This document shows, piece by piece, positions 39,031 to 51,054 of a stretch of DNA of 64,000 bases. The stretch is from Phytophthora colocasiae (lineage: Eukaryota > Oomycota > Peronosporomycetes > Peronosporales > Peronosporaceae), in contig JAGKQI010000059.1 in the NCBI GenBank assembly GCA_018806915.1, positions 310,001-374,000 on the forward strand, written 5' to 3'. The position numbers and the translations under genes were made by a program. The notes under the pieces are model-generated. The model was given only the letters and a program-made list of their open reading frames with translations, ran no database searches and was not told where the DNA came from. Within the stretch, counting starts at the first letter, position 1, and each line of letters begins with the position of its first letter.

Positions 39031-40777
39031 ATGCAGCGCAATGAGGTCGATGCATCATTAACCTCCATCGGACTCGGTACTCCCGATGTCTGGATGAAAC
39101 TGGGCCAGGAACTGGAAGGGAAAACACAACTAGAGCAGCCCCGTGTGTCCAAGAAAGTGCTAGTCAAGGCGCTGCGAATGCAGACGGAAGCCATGCGCTA
39201 CATGGTGGACGAATTCGACCGACTGCGGGACAAAATGGCCGAAATGGAGCTAGAAGCTCGCAACACTGCAAAGCACGTGGAACGTGTCAACTCCAAGCTC
39301 ATCACGGTACAAGGGCAAGTGGAAGACGTCAATACCAAAGTGTACGAACTGGAAGTCGAACAGATCAAACAAGCCGAACAACTCAAGGAAATCGATGACG
39401 TGGCGGTGCAAGTGCGCGCCACACGGGAAGAAGTACACCTCGTGGCTGCCAGTGTCGAGAAGGTCAACACCGAGCACAGCGAATTCGTCCAGTTGACCGA
39501 GCAGAAGCTCAACGTGATCCGAGAAGACCAAGAGGTGACCAAACAATTCGCCATGAAGATCGAGGACCGCTTGAACGAGGAGCAAAAGGAACTCTTCCTG
39601 GACTCGGACCATATTCTCCACAATAAGTTAACGCTGGCCATGTGGATGGAAGCGCTGGAGAAGGAGAACAGGAAGAAGGACGACGCTCTCCGGGACTGTA
39701 CCGACAAAATGGTCAAACAGGGACGCAACGTCCAGGATATGATGCTCGAAACTCGACGGACCTTGGACGACAACACTTGTGCGGTGGAAGACGTCCAGCG
39801 ACTACTGCTGGAGAAGGCGGATCGCACTCGCGTGGACGAAATCATTGAGTCCAAGTACGAAGAGATCTGCAATCAGCTCGATAAGGCGTTGGCTTCGGTT
39901 CTGGGTGAAGAAGACGAATTCAAACGCGCGAGTCAGGAACTGCAGCAGCTTGTGACCTATCTGAGCGAAAGTAAAGCCGACAAGAAGGATCTTCTCGAAG
40001 TCAAGGAGCAAGTGCTCTATGACTCGCGTGTGCGACAGCAGGTGGAGAATTTGCGCTCCTTCATTGACATCAAGATGAACCGTGACGACGTATTCTCTGC
40101 TCTCAAGTCAAAGGCTGACAAGGACGAGATGCTGGCGCTGCTCAAGAACCTCTCAGACAGCATGAACGCATCCATTGTACAAGCTCAAAAATCCCTCAAC
40201 TACGCCGACAGCGCCTTCCTCACAGGCAAACCAGCTGGTCACCAGCACGGAGGTGGAGGGTGTACCAACGGCCAGAAGAGATCAGGGATGCTCCCCAGCC
40301 TTGATCGGGAGAAATGCTTGTCTTGTAACAGTCAGCTTCGAGAACCATCGACTCCAAGCGGACCGATCACCAACAAAAATCCCTTCCAGATGACTCCAGT
40401 GTACGGTGGGGGCTACCACCTTCCCGCTGGTGCTGGATCCATCGAGAAAAATGCCATGCGCAATCGCACCAGCAGCCTCAGCAACAACAATTCAGCCAGT
40501 GCTCCCTATCTGTCGCCTCGGACAGTAGCTAATATGGCTTCAACTGGTCAGCTAGCGGAAAGCGCAAGCGAAGGGTAAGGCTCTTTTTGGATAAATTACC
40601 AACGATCCATGAGCTCACCTTAATTTTGTGCACAGGTTTCTTGTCGGAGTGGATGGCCGTGTGTATCAAGCAGATCCAGAGGTTGTCGCTCAGGTCGAGC
40701 GAACACGGTCAACAGGTTTTAAACTCCCTCAGGCTGTACCGAGAAAGATCCTTCCTGTTCATGAAAAATCTAATTGA
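39031..40777 (+). CDS. Coiled-coil protein, QRICH2/C16orf96 (DUF4795)-like
   Basis: Two exons, 39031-40574 and 40636-40777, with a 61-bp GT-AG intron (40575-40635); 561 residues. About residues 45-380 are heptad-rich coiled coil with KADRTRVDEI, SKADKKDLLEVKEQV and KADKDEMLALL repeats. Then comes KCLSCNSQL, resembling the CLSCD motif at the end of the DUF4795 coil of QRICH2/C16orf96, proteins linked to sperm flagella. The second exon adds LVGVDGRVYQADPE, fitting the same family's end. Without that intron the frame would stop at 40578, so splicing decides the C-terminus. A ciliary/flagellar role is inferred from family only. Confidence 0.6.
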
Positions 40778-40865
40778 CAAAGTCATAGTTGTTAGATCGC
40801 ACAACCTTACATTTGCGTTGTAAGCACCCTATTCACAATAGTGATGCACGTCTCCAAAGGTAAGT

Positions 40866-43376
40866 CTAGAACATGTCCATCTCGTCCAGGAGCATGCCTT
40901 CCCCCTCCATCTTCATCGAAACTGACATGTCACCATCCAGTGCTGCAATTCCGTTGCAATCTTCCCCGTTAGCACCAGCAGCAGCGGAGGAAGGGCCGTT
41001 CTTAGCTTGTACTGTACGTTTCAGCGCGTAGTAAGTAAGCAGAGGGATCGAGTGGCATGCGTCCGCCAATTTCCGAAGGGTGACAGCGTTCTCCAGAGGG
41101 AGGGAAGGCGTCGACTCTGTCTGGTATTTGACGCTGAGTTCCAAGGAACAGTCTGCTTTCGTGTTCACCTCGATCAGCACTTGCTTGCCAGGGCCCAGGA
41201 GATCGCCAGTGTTCATCGTCACACGCTCAGGAGCTGCCACGTCAACCTTAATACGAGCTTTAATCCAACACGAGTGCACAATATTAGCATCCTGTATTGC
41301 GTAAGATTCAGCATTTAACTCGTACCGTTGACTGCGTCGTCGTTATCGGCAGGAATACGCACACCAAAGGTGTTGCTTCTTGAGCAGAAGGCTGACAGCA
41401 CGAGTGCGTGGAAGAACAAGCTCCTCCCACAGATTTGGAAGACGTTTGCCAGCGTTTCCCTTGAGGCATTTATCAACTGTACGTACAAACACTGTTAGTT
41501 CAACAGTAACTACCCCTTTTCACATCAATACCGTACTGGAATGGGGAAGGAGTGGAGCTTGAGACCTCCAGAGATTTCTTTCGTCGTCAACGTGTATTCT
41601 TGACGCATTGCCAACGACGACCTTGATGGGAAAACGGAGCACAAACTGCGGTCTCTGGCGAAGTGCAGACGGGGAAGAATAGGCTTTTTCCCATCCGGAG
41701 TCGTCCAGCTTACAAACTCATTGAACAGTTTCTCGTCTTCGTGCACATCAGTTGGTGCAGTGGCAGCCATCTCTGCGTGCTGGTGCATTGCGACTAGTGC
41801 AAGCTTTCGTGCCTGCTGTCCAGCCATCACGACTGGGGTCTCTCCAACAACGTGAAGCGCAACTTCACCACGCCATTCGATAAAACTAATGCTTCCAGCC
41901 CATTCGCCATTCGCCATTGGGGAGAGCACGTCCTGGTGGGTAGGCGCTGTCTTATTTGGATCGTTGAGGTCGTCAGCAGCGTTCGTACCGTCCATTGTAG
42001 TCACATCAGCGCCAGGGGCAACTCCCGGTACTCCTACAGCAGAAGCAGCTGCAGTCTGCGATTCATCCAGCTTCACGCGCTTGCGTGGCGGCTCAAGCAC
42101 CGGAATACACGCGTATGGGTCTTTAAACATAATTCGGACACCTTCCACTGCGCGCCTCGCCGTCCAGTATTTCTACACCGACAAGTTAGAGATCACAGCG
42201 GACGCAAAATTGTGTAGCTTGCTCTTACCTGCTGGCTGCACGCCTCGGTGACATTAGTATAGAGCTCGAGTTCAAGCTGCTCAAAGTTTTCTGCAGCCCG
42301 AACAAAACACCAGTGAGTTGTGTGGATAACCTTACGCTAGAATGAACCTTCTTGTCACGTACTTGTTGGAAACTTGACAGCTAGTTCAGCGCGGTTGATC
42401 AGTCTGTTGAGCTTGTCCTGCAGCGTACCAAGACAAGTATTTAAACTTATCCAACCCAGTCTCTATGAAGATCAAGTTTTCTTACCGTAAAGTTAGCACT
42501 GTCTCCGTTCGCCAGCAGCTTCAACGATGCCAGCAAGTCTTCATCTCGATCTGGGAACTGACTGGTTTGGTCTACTCCGTACAACATAAAAGCATTAGAA
42601 ACTTGCGAATAAAAAGAAAAAAAAATGATTGTCTTGTACCTTTCTCTACTGTCGTCAAAGACGCCGACTCCACTGCACCCTGCACCTGACTATTAGCGCC
42701 AATTTCTCAATTGAAAATGAATTTCAACACGTACCTCTCCCCCAGACAACGCAATGTCCAGCACGAATGTGTCGCAGTAAATTGACAGCGAAGATTCATT
42801 GGGTTTGAGGATCTGTAGCTTCACCAATGGGCGACTCAAATTGGACACGATCTTGGTTACCTCGAACATGATCTTGTAGGCCCCCACTCGACCCTCAAGC
42901 TCTGCACCTCTGAGGCCTGCCTCCAGGTCCAATTTACTCACACTTTCAGCCAAAATAGTCCTCACTGTGGCCACATGGGACTCGAACCGCTTGACGTCCT
43001 TCTTGAGCTGCACGAACTGCTGGTTGCGCGCGTACCAGTCCTTGTGCTGCTTTAAAGTCTCAAATAGATAATTGAGACCAAAGCGCCATGAGTTCTTCTC
43101 CGCTGTCAGTCGAGCCTTCTGCTGTGTCACTAGGCAATTATTGTACTCAAAGTAATTAGTAATTGCACTCAAATTATTCACATTTGTACTCAAATAACCA
43201 AACGCACAATGCTGTTCAAAGGCGGCGCTGTCGTTGCGCAGATTGTCCGGCAGCATCCCATCCAGACACGAGCGCAGACTGCTGGCCACTGAGTGCAGGT
43301 GTGGAGAGTTCTTGTTGGCTGCGCTGCCCGCCGCAGCAGTAGGCATCCCCATTCCCGGAGGTGTCGGTGTAGTCAT
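40866..43376 (-). CDS. MED1: Probable Mediator subunit 1 (MED1)
   Basis: Eight exons by eye: 43376-42735, 42685-42640, 42574-42486, 42417-42363, 42290-42229, 42172-41537, 41476-41333 and 41291-40866; 699 residues. All joins keep frame. The last intron is only 41 bp and its donor (GTCAAC) is weak, so that join is doubtful. The N-terminal region (SLRSCLDGML ... FYC-type strand IYCDTFVLDIALSGGEV) and the C-terminal block (SLFFHALVLSAFC, then CHSIPLLTYYALKR) follow the plan of MED1: a conserved beta-rich domain and a C-terminal block where animals have a cysteine before SIPV. A variable insert of about 150 residues (PPRKRVKLDESQ ...) carries a likely nuclear localisation signal. MED1 links transcription factors to Pol II. 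Confidence 0.6.
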
Positions 43377-43475
43377 TATTCCGAAACTAAACTAACTATT
43401 CCAAAGCAATATTGTAAATATTGTATTTTCTCTTGTGATCTTCTGTATGACGGGGGCTACTGGTAGCTACGATGA

Positions 43476-45143
43476 GGCCACGCCACTACAGTAACGAAGC
43501 CGCAGCAGAACTCAACTATCTTGTACTTACTCACGTTATGCTCCACACTTGGGGGGTTCCTGTTCGGCTATGACACGGTGCGTTTGAATATGTATAAACT
43601 GCATACCTATTGTAATAGCTGATACCATTCTGTCCAGGGTGTAATCTCCGGAGCGTTGGTGTTACTCAAAGGCCCAAACGCTTTCCATCTCACAGATCTC
43701 CAGAGTGAGAGCGTCGTGTCTGCTGCCGTGTTTGGAGCCATCACTGGAGCTGCTCTTAGTAGTTGCGGTAATCACACATTTGGTCGACGCCCTGTCATTC
43801 TGTTATCCTCGGCTATGTTTGCTATGGGATCGTGTCTTATGGCTGTGGCCAGGACATTTGTCGAGTTGCTATTTGGGAGACTTATAGTAGGGATCGCCAT
43901 TGGTTTCGCGTCCATGACGGTGCCACTCTACATCGCAGAAGTGTCGCCACCAGAGATACGAGGTCGATTGGTGTCGCTCAATACAGCTTTAGTCACAGGA
44001 GGACAGTTCTTCTCCGGGGTGTTAGATGCAATGCTGGCAGATGTGGACGATGGGTGGAGATATATGCTTGGTCTTGCGGCAATTCCAGCTACTGCTCAGT
44101 TCCTGGGCTTTCTTCTGCTACCGGAGAGTCCGAGGTATTTGATCAGTAAAGGGAGGCTGGAGGAGGCGTGGGAAGCACTCAAAAGAATTCGGGGTACCGA
44201 TGAAATTCAAGTGGAAGGAAGCCACATTGAGCAGGAAATTTTGCGTGCCAAAGACGAGAACGTGGATATTTGGGATGCCATTCGTTCACCTGCCGTGCTT
44301 CGGGCACTAACACTCGGGTGCTTCCTGCAGGCTCTTCAACAGCTTTGTGGAATTAACACAGTCATGTATTACGGCGCTACAATCATCCAGCTTGCGGGTT
44401 TCACCGATCCAACGACGGCTATTTGGCTCTCAGCGCTTGTGTCGTTCAGCAATTTCATCTTTACTTTCGTGGGGATTTATCTTGTGGATCGCAAAGGCCG
44501 ACGGGTACTCACACTTGGGAGTTTAATCGGTATTGTTCTTTCCCTTACGGCACTTGGAGCGAGCTTCTACGCTGCAGAGTTGCAGTCAGTGGAATCTGTT
44601 GGTGTGGGTGGCTGTTCACAGTTTTCAACTTGCCTTGATTGTATCGCGAGTACGACATGTGGATTTTGCTCGGAAGGCAAGTTATTCGTAGATGCTACGA
44701 TGCCTACGACGAATTTGTGTTTACCTGGGACGCCAACCTCGACGATCCAGGGCTCTTGCTCGAAGTCTAACTGGGCATTCGAGTCGTGTTCATCTAAAAG
44801 CTACACAGCTGGGTGGTTTGTGTTTGTGACGCTCTTCATTTACTTGGCTTGCTTTGCGAGTGGCATGGGCTGCATGCCCTGGACTATCAACGCTGAGATT
44901 TATCCGCTGCATGTCCGCAGTTTTGCGCTAAGCATCGCTACATCTGTGAACTGGTTGTTTAACCTCTTTGTATCTTTCACTTTCCTCACAGTTGTGGACG
45001 CATTCGAACCGTACGGAGCCTTTTGGCTGTACGCATCATTCGCACTTTTTGGACTGATCTACTTGTGGAAAGAGCTACCGGAGACAAAAGGGTTGGGGCT
45101 CGAAGCAATTCAGAACATTTTCGAGAAGAAAGATTACAAATAG
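43476..45143 (+). CDS. HMIT-type proton/myo-inositol (sugar) transporter, copy 1
   Basis: MFS sugar-porter with 12 helices. Exon ending 43577 (STILYLLTLCSTLGGFLFGY) joins through a 60-bp intron (43578-43637) to 43638-45143 (GVISGALVLLKGPNAF). Signatures: GRLIVGIAIGFASMTVPLYI, PESPRYL, QQLCGINTVMYYGATI, VDRKGRRVLTLGS and PETKGLGLEAI. Between helices 9 and 10 is a cysteine-rich extracellular loop (CSQFSTCLDCIASTTCGFC) of the PSI type, as in animal SLC2A13/HMIT. No ATG opens the first in-frame stretch (43476-43577), so the true start lies in an undetected upstream exon or the copy is 5'-damaged. Import of polyols or hexoses with protons is inferred. Confidence 0.82.
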
Positions 45144-45474
45144 AGAGGTGCGTTAAAGACGCATTTGTTGTAATTGAAGTATATTGCGCTGTCGGAGTAA
45201 TTCATTGCGATATTTCCAACTCTATCAGATCGCCTGAACATCGCAGCAGGTTACTGGTGTAACGTTCCATGATGCGCGTATCTTTCGTCTACAGGATCGT
45301 TGGGCTGGATGTCAGGCTTCTGTGTATTTTCTGGCATACAGAAATGCTGATAGACTGCTTCATCACCCCATCTTCTGATTATCCGACTTAAAACAGCTGG
45401 CACATCACTTCAGCTGCATCGAACTCTTGCTCATTTCCCTTTTTACTGCTATCGTCACAAGAAGTTCCTGCAGC
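45144..45474. promoter_or_regulatory. Intergenic region with initiator upstream of the PH-like gene
   Basis: 331 bp. At 45429-45445 the plus strand reads GCTCATTTCCCTTTTTA, an excellent match to the oomycete initiator GCTCATTYYNCAWTTT, 30-45 bp before the ATG at 45475. Nothing else seen. Confidence 0.6.
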
Positions 45475-46590
45475 ATGGACATTCTCGAGTGCGTGCATTT
45501 GAAGCTGAAGTATTGCAGTTTCATCTGGTACGTCTAACCTCAGGAAATCAATCTCTTTCTTTTCAACTTTCTCATGCGTTATCTCTCTTCCAGGCGCCGT
45601 GTACAGCTCCGATTAAGCTACGAGCATCACTGGACCACGCATAACGAAGTAACCGTTCTCTCTATCATACGTAATCGCCACCGTTCTCTCTCTTTGAAGA
45701 TGGACTGTGTCCTCCTCGATCAGGTCCTTCTTGACTCCAGTACATATTTATTGCCCCCGAGTTCGCGTGAACTCCAACGTCTTCGCTTCCGCCTTCAGAA
45801 CGGAGAGAAAATATTCAACTTCCAGGCCCCAGATGAAGTAGCATACGAAATGTGGCGTGTAGCCATTGTCGATGCTATCAGCGAGACGGCGGAGATGGAG
45901 CAGAAGTGTCAAACAGCAAGCATCATTGACATCGATGTGGAAAAGATCGAGAAAGATAGAGACGTGCTGATGCGACAGCTTGACCACGATCAAGCCAAGG
46001 TTTATGTCCGAGATACCACAAATTTTAAGCTTATTCGACTGCATCAACCTGCAGCTTCCATCGTCACAGCTGAACAAACTTTAGCCGCGGCCATGACAAA
46101 AAGTGAGGTGGTTGATGTCGATACAACGATTTCCGAAGACGTAACAGCTTTCAATCCTCTCTTCGACGGGCACTTTGGGCATCTTGTCGCTGCTGTTGAT
46201 CATCAGCACAAGTTTCCTGATAATTACAAGACAACCGCATCGAATGTAAGTTCGCACACAGCTACAATCTCTGAAGACCGCGATTGCGAGCCAAGTTCTG
46301 CAAGTACAGCAACACAAACATCTTCTGACAGCGGAGACGAGATTCTGGATCTGTTCACTCCTATGAAGACCATGAAGACTGAAGCGTATCTCCATACAAT
46401 GTTTCCTACTTCAGCTGTCAGACCCCGCAATCCCACAGCTCGTAAGACGTTGAGGTGCCGCCTTACGGAGACGGATACTAAGAAGCACGGTATGTTTCCC
46501 TCCCATCCAACTCCCAAGCAACCCGAGGAAGAGCTTGACGGACTGTTCGATACCCGTTTTACTGTACAACCTTACCTAAATTTTACTTAG
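45475..46590 (+). CDS. PH-domain-like small protein, unrecognised
   Basis: Two exons, 45475-45527 and 45594-46590, with a 66-bp intron (45528-45593); 349 residues. Residues about 5-110 fit a pleckstrin-homology fold: strands followed by FRLQNGEKIFNFQAPDEVAY and the helix EMWRVAIVDAIS with the typical late tryptophan. The rest is acidic and low in order (TATQTSSDSGDEILDLF). PH folds bind phosphoinositides or proteins; which is not visible. The stop overlaps the stop of the convergent transporter copy 2 by two bases. Expression start is supported by the initiator just upstream. Confidence 0.65.
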
Positions 46591-48476
46591 CACGCAGCAA
46601 TAGTGTCTTGAGTTGCCTGGATGTCTTGAATATCTGTGCTTTTCGTTGAGAGTGCAGCCTTGTCGCTTAGAACGGAATACTTAACCCGACTACCAAATAT
46701 CCGCTGGATTTCCTCAAGCTCCAGGCCTTTGGTCTCTGGTAATTCTCGCCACAAATACGCGAAGCCGAACAACGAGACCAATGCGTACAGCCAAAACGCT
46801 CCGTATGGTGCTAGAGCATCGATTGTCGAGAGGAACGTGAAGGAAACGAGCAGATTGGACACCCAATTCACAGATGTCGAGACGCCAAGGGCGAAACTCC
46901 GAACCCGCAGAGGGTAAATCTCAGCATTGATCGTCCATGGCATGCAACCCATCCCACTAGCGAAAAACGCTAGATACAGGAATATCGACAACAGAATGGC
47001 CCAGCTAGCCCCCTGGTGGTCGTTAGGGCACGAATCAAAGGTCCACGTAGGCTCCGAGCAGAACCCAAGTGATGGCGAAGTCATATCTCCAGGCATACAT
47101 AAGTCTGTTCCCAGGCTTGAGCAATAGCCACACGCAGCATTCGCTACACAGTCGAAACACGTCGAGATGCCCGTGCAAGCGCCCGTGCCTTTGACCTCCA
47201 CTGATCCCTCTTCAGCCACGAAAAAACTTCCGCCCAGAGCGACCAGTGACAGGAAAACACCAGCCAGACTCCCAAGAGTAAGTAGCCTACGCCCCGCTCT
47301 TTCTACGAGAAAGATGGCGACGAACGTGAAAATGAAATTACTGAATGAAATGAGCGCCGATAGCCAAATGGCAGTGGTGGGGTCTGTAAACCCGGCCATT
47401 TGGATGATAGTAGCACCGTAGTACATGACCGTATTGATGCCACAAAGCTGTTGCAGGCACTGCAAGAAGCACCCAAGTGTGAGTGCACGCATAATCGGAG
47501 GGGATCTCAAATCTTCCCATACGTTCGACTCCAGCTTGGATCCCTGCACTTCAGCCTTGATCTGTTCCAACTCCGCATCAATATCGCCATCACCCCGGAT
47601 TTTTAGTAGCACAGTTCGTGCCTCGTCCTCCATCCCTTTGCGTGCCAAAAACCGGGGACTCTCCGGTAAAACCATGAATCCTAAGAACTGTGCAATAGCC
47701 GGAATAGCCGCAAGTCCAAGCATGTATCTCCACCCTCCATGCGTATCCGCCAGTAGTGCATCCAGCACGCTAGCAAAAAACTGTCCTCCGGTAATCAGCG
47801 CCGAGTTTAACGATACCAGTCTGCCTCGGATCTGCGGTGGTGAAACTTCAGCGATGTACAGCGGAACTGTCGTGGACGCACAGCCGATTGCTACTCCGAC
47901 AATCAACCGACCCACCAACAGCTCAACAAAATCCCCCGCTATAGCCATAAGCCCCGCTCCCACCGTAAACAAAGCTGAAGAGATCAAGATCACTCGACGG
48001 CGACCAAGTCTGTCATTGCCAATACCGCTAAATGCAGAGCCGGCGATGGCGCCACCCACTGCTGCAGCGACGACAGCTTCACTCTGTACATTCGAGAGGG
48101 AAAATCCCTGTGGACTCTTGAGCAGAACCAACGCCCCAGAAATCACTCCCTGTTGTACGTAATAACTACATTAATACGAGAGAGAGAGAGAGCTACAGGT
48201 TTAATTAAAATTAGAAAAAAAACAGGGTAGTATACGGACTGTGTCATAACCGAAGAGGAAGCCACCAATGGAAGCGCAGAGCGTCAACAGGTACAAAAAC
48301 GGAGAAGAATCTAGCTGTCGATCATGGCTTGAGCTGTCGTTTGGACTGGTGGAGGAGGACTCGGACGTCTGTGGGGAAGAAGTCTCCTCCATCATTCTAA
48401 AGTCTCCAAACTGAGGAACGGAGGACGACAACTGACTCACTGCTGAGCTCTGATTGGTCGAGACGTGTTGAACCAT
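46587..48476 (-). CDS. HMIT-type proton/myo-inositol (sugar) transporter, copy 2
   Basis: Two exons, 48476-48240 and 48149-46587, with a 90-bp intron (48239-48150) that contains a (GA)n run; 599 residues. The intron sits exactly as in copy 1, between GFLFGYDT and GVISGA. N-terminal 60 residues are Ser-rich cytosolic (SSSTSPNDSSSHDRQLDSS). MFS signatures: GRLIVGVAIGCASTTVPLYI, PESPRFL, QQLCGINTVMYYGATI, RAGRRLLTLGS and PETKGLELEEI. The cysteine loop (CTGISTCFDCVANAACGYC) is PSI-like. Divergent from copy 3 across about 725 bp. Substrate inferred from the HMIT family. Confidence 0.88.
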
Positions 48477-49201
48477 GAAGAGTGTTTGTCAGTGATACAG
48501 TGATTGTCGGAGAGGAATTCAGCATGTCACAGTGAGCTGTCGAGCGCTGGAGGCCAATTACAGTTCGTCTCACAACCTCGAGTGATGTGTGTGTGTGTGT
48601 GAGAAGATCGACTGTCGCTGTGGATTGATCCTTGAAGCTACAGCTTTTGTTTGTCTTGGTGTTCAGAAGCTTTAAGGCCATGACATTCGGCACGCAAGAA
48701 ACGACCACTAGTATCATGGAAGCTCAATACACGTCACGTAGTCCTGGTGTTGTGCTCTAAAGGAGGCTCAAGTTGCATTCTGTATTCAATTGATAAAGTT
48801 TTTCCATCGTGATGGCAACACCAACAACGCAGCAAATCACTGCGACATTGCTGTCTTTCATGTCCGACTGGAGCTCTGTAGGAGACATTTGTTTTAATGC
48901 GGCGATAGTGTCTGCGTTGCTAAGCTCGACGACAAGTGAAACCTCTCCAGCGGTATTCTACTTTGTCAGCTCGTATCCCGTTTTGGTGCACGGCCGACTT
49001 GGACCAACTTGGACAGTGCACATGAACAACACACCGAGATTTGCACGTGTAACCCATGTTGTGTTCTCGCCATTGGCTCCGTCGTATGTGACGCTCGACT
49101 GTCTTGGCCATCGACAGCGAAAACGTCGGTCGGTTTCCAGCTGCTCATTTCCCAATTCGCCGACTCCGACAACTTATTTCGAGGAGAATCCAGACTTCAA
49201 C
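48477..49201. promoter_or_regulatory. Divergent region between transporter copies 2 and 3
   Basis: About 725 bp with both promoters by position. Contains a (TG)8 microsatellite at 48586-48601. An open frame from 48812 is in frame with copy 3 and would add 130 residues with no transporter-like features. I treat it as leader, not coding. Confidence 0.5.
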
Positions 49202-50935
49202 ATGGCAGGAAGCTCGTTATGCTCGACTCGAAGATCGGAATCTGGTACTGACCAGGAGTCCACACCTCTGCTGCCCACCAAAGACGATCCGTTGCTGCCA
49301 AAAGACGGCAATCCGCTCTACCTGTACGTCCTCACACTGTGCTCAACCATCGGTGGCTTCCTCTTTGGCTACGACACGGGTGTCATTTCTGGAGCTTTGG
49401 TGTTGCTAAGAAGTCCCGAAGTCTTCGATCTTTCAAATCTCCAGAGTGAAAGTGTCGTGTCTGCTGCAGTCGGTGGCGCCATCGTTGGGGCAGCGCTGAG
49501 CAGCTGTGGCAACGACGTACTGGGTCGACGTCGCGTGATCCTCCTGTCCTCGACCATGTTCACAGTTGGGTCGGCCCTCATGGCTTTCGCTCATACATTT
49601 GGGGAGCTGCTTATCGGCCGCCTCGTAGTGGGAATCGCTATTGGATTCGCGTCCATGACGGTGCCGCTCTATATCGCTGAGGTGTCACCGCCGGATATCC
49701 GAGGTCAACTAGTATCGCTGAACAATGCCTGTGTCACAGGTGGGCAGTTCTTCGCATGCGTTCTAGATGCTCTTCTCGCAGATGTGGACCAGGGCTGGCG
49801 CTACATGCTCGGACTTGCTGCTATCCCTGCATTAGTGCAATTCCTCGGCTTCCTCGTACTCCCGGAGACTCCGCGTTATCTTATGAGCAAAGGACGAAAG
49901 GAAGAGGCTTGGGACTCGCTCATTAAAGTTCGAGGCACAATGGACGTCTCTGAGGAATTCAGTCGCGTGGAGGACGAGGTAGAACGCGGTCGATACGAAG
50001 ACACCAACGTATGGGACGATCTCCGATCTCCTGCAGTTATCCGAGCTTTGGTTCTTGGCTGCTTCCTCCAGGCACTGGCTCAGCTCTGCGGTATCAATAC
50101 GGTCATGTACTACGGCGCTTCTATCATTGAAATGGCAGGGTTTACAAACCCCACCACGGCCATTTGGCTCTCGGCGCTTGTCTCCTTCAGCAACTTCATC
50201 TTCACGTTCGTTGGTATTTATCTAGTGGAGCGAGCGGGTCGTCGCCTACTTACTCTCGGCAGTCTGGCTGGTGTTTTCTTCTCGCTTGTCGCTCTCGGTG
50301 GGAGCTTTTTCGCTGCGGAGATGCAGTCGACAATGGTGAAAGGTGTTGGTGAATGTTCAGGAGTCTCAACTTGTTTCGACTGTGTTGCAAATGCTGCCTG
50401 CGGCTTCTGCTCGGAAGGATCACCCGACCCAATCTTCTCTGTGACCAACACGAACCTGTGTATGCCAGGTAATGCTGCGTCGACTGTGGAAGGCTCTTGC
50501 TCGAGTTCGAACTGGTCATTTCAAGCCTGCCCCTCTGACAGTCGAACTCCTGGTTGGGTCATATTCGTGGCGCTATTCGTCTACCTCGCATTCTTCGCCA
50601 GTGGTATGGGCTGCATGCCGTGGACTATCAACGCGGAGATTTATCCACTCCGTGTTCGAAGCTTCGCGTTGGGTATGGCGACATCGGTGTGCTGGGTCAC
50701 CAATTTGCTGGTATCGTTCACTTTCTTGTCAATTGTGGACATGCTGTCTGTGTATGGAGCTTTCTGGTTGTATGCTACTATCGCATTGCTCGGTTTTGCA
50801 TATCTTTGGAAGGAACTTCCAGAGACAAAAGGGCTGGAGCTGGAGGAGATTCAACAGATCTTTGAACGACGGGAAAAGCGATCGAGCTCGGCCTTCTCAA
50901 CCTTGAGCATACAGTCAACAAGAAGAAGTTTTTAA
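49202..50935 (+). CDS. HMIT-type proton/myo-inositol (sugar) transporter, copy 3, intronless
   Basis: A single exon of 577 codons from MAGSSLCSTRRSES. The N-terminus has STPLLPTKD, a dileucine-like sorting motif. The sugar-porter core matches copies 1 and 2 (GRLVVGIAIGFASMTVPLYI, PETPRYL, AQLCGINTVMYYGASI, RAGRRLLTLGS, PETKGLELEEI). The PSI-like loop is CSGVSTCFDCVANAACGFC. The sequence GYDTGVISG is uninterrupted, where copies 1 and 2 have an intron. An upstream ATG at 48812 is in frame but the extension has no membrane or family features, so 49202 is preferred. Confidence 0.88.
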   Translation: MAGSSLCSTRRSESGTDQESTPLLPTKDDPLLPKDGNPLYLYVLTLCSTIGGFLFGYDTGVISGALVLLRSPEVFDLSNLQSESVVSAAVGGAIVGAALSSCGNDVLGRRRVILLSSTMFTVGSALMAFAHTFGELLIGRLVVGIAIGFASMTVPLYIAEVSPPDIRGQLVSLNNACVTGGQFFACVLDALLADVDQGWRYMLGLAAIPALVQFLGFLVLPETPRYLMSKGRKEEAWDSLIKVRGTMDVSEEFSRVEDEVERGRYEDTNVWDDLRSPAVIRALVLGCFLQALAQLCGINTVMYYGASIIEMAGFTNPTTAIWLSALVSFSNFIFTFVGIYLVERAGRRLLTLGSLAGVFFSLVALGGSFFAAEMQSTMVKGVGECSGVSTCFDCVANAACGFCSEGSPDPIFSVTNTNLCMPGNAASTVEGSCSSSNWSFQACPSDSRTPGWVIFVALFVYLAFFASGMGCMPWTINAEIYPLRVRSFALGMATSVCWVTNLLVSFTFLSIVDMLSVYGAFWLYATIALLGFAYLWKELPETKGLELEEIQQIFERREKRSSSAFSTLSIQSTRRSF

Positions 50936-51054
50936 AGATCTGTATTGATAATATAACTTGTGCGACCGAGTTCTCTTCCACTTGGAAAACTACAGGCGAA
51001 CTAGGAAATGAATTGACGGCGTTAACGCAAAAGTATTCAAGGAGGTTTGACACC

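Noticed and set aside
48812..49201. 130-residue N-terminal extension of transporter copy 3
   Set aside because: In frame but without membrane, sorting or family features; the ATG at 49202 matches the expected N-terminus of the family better.
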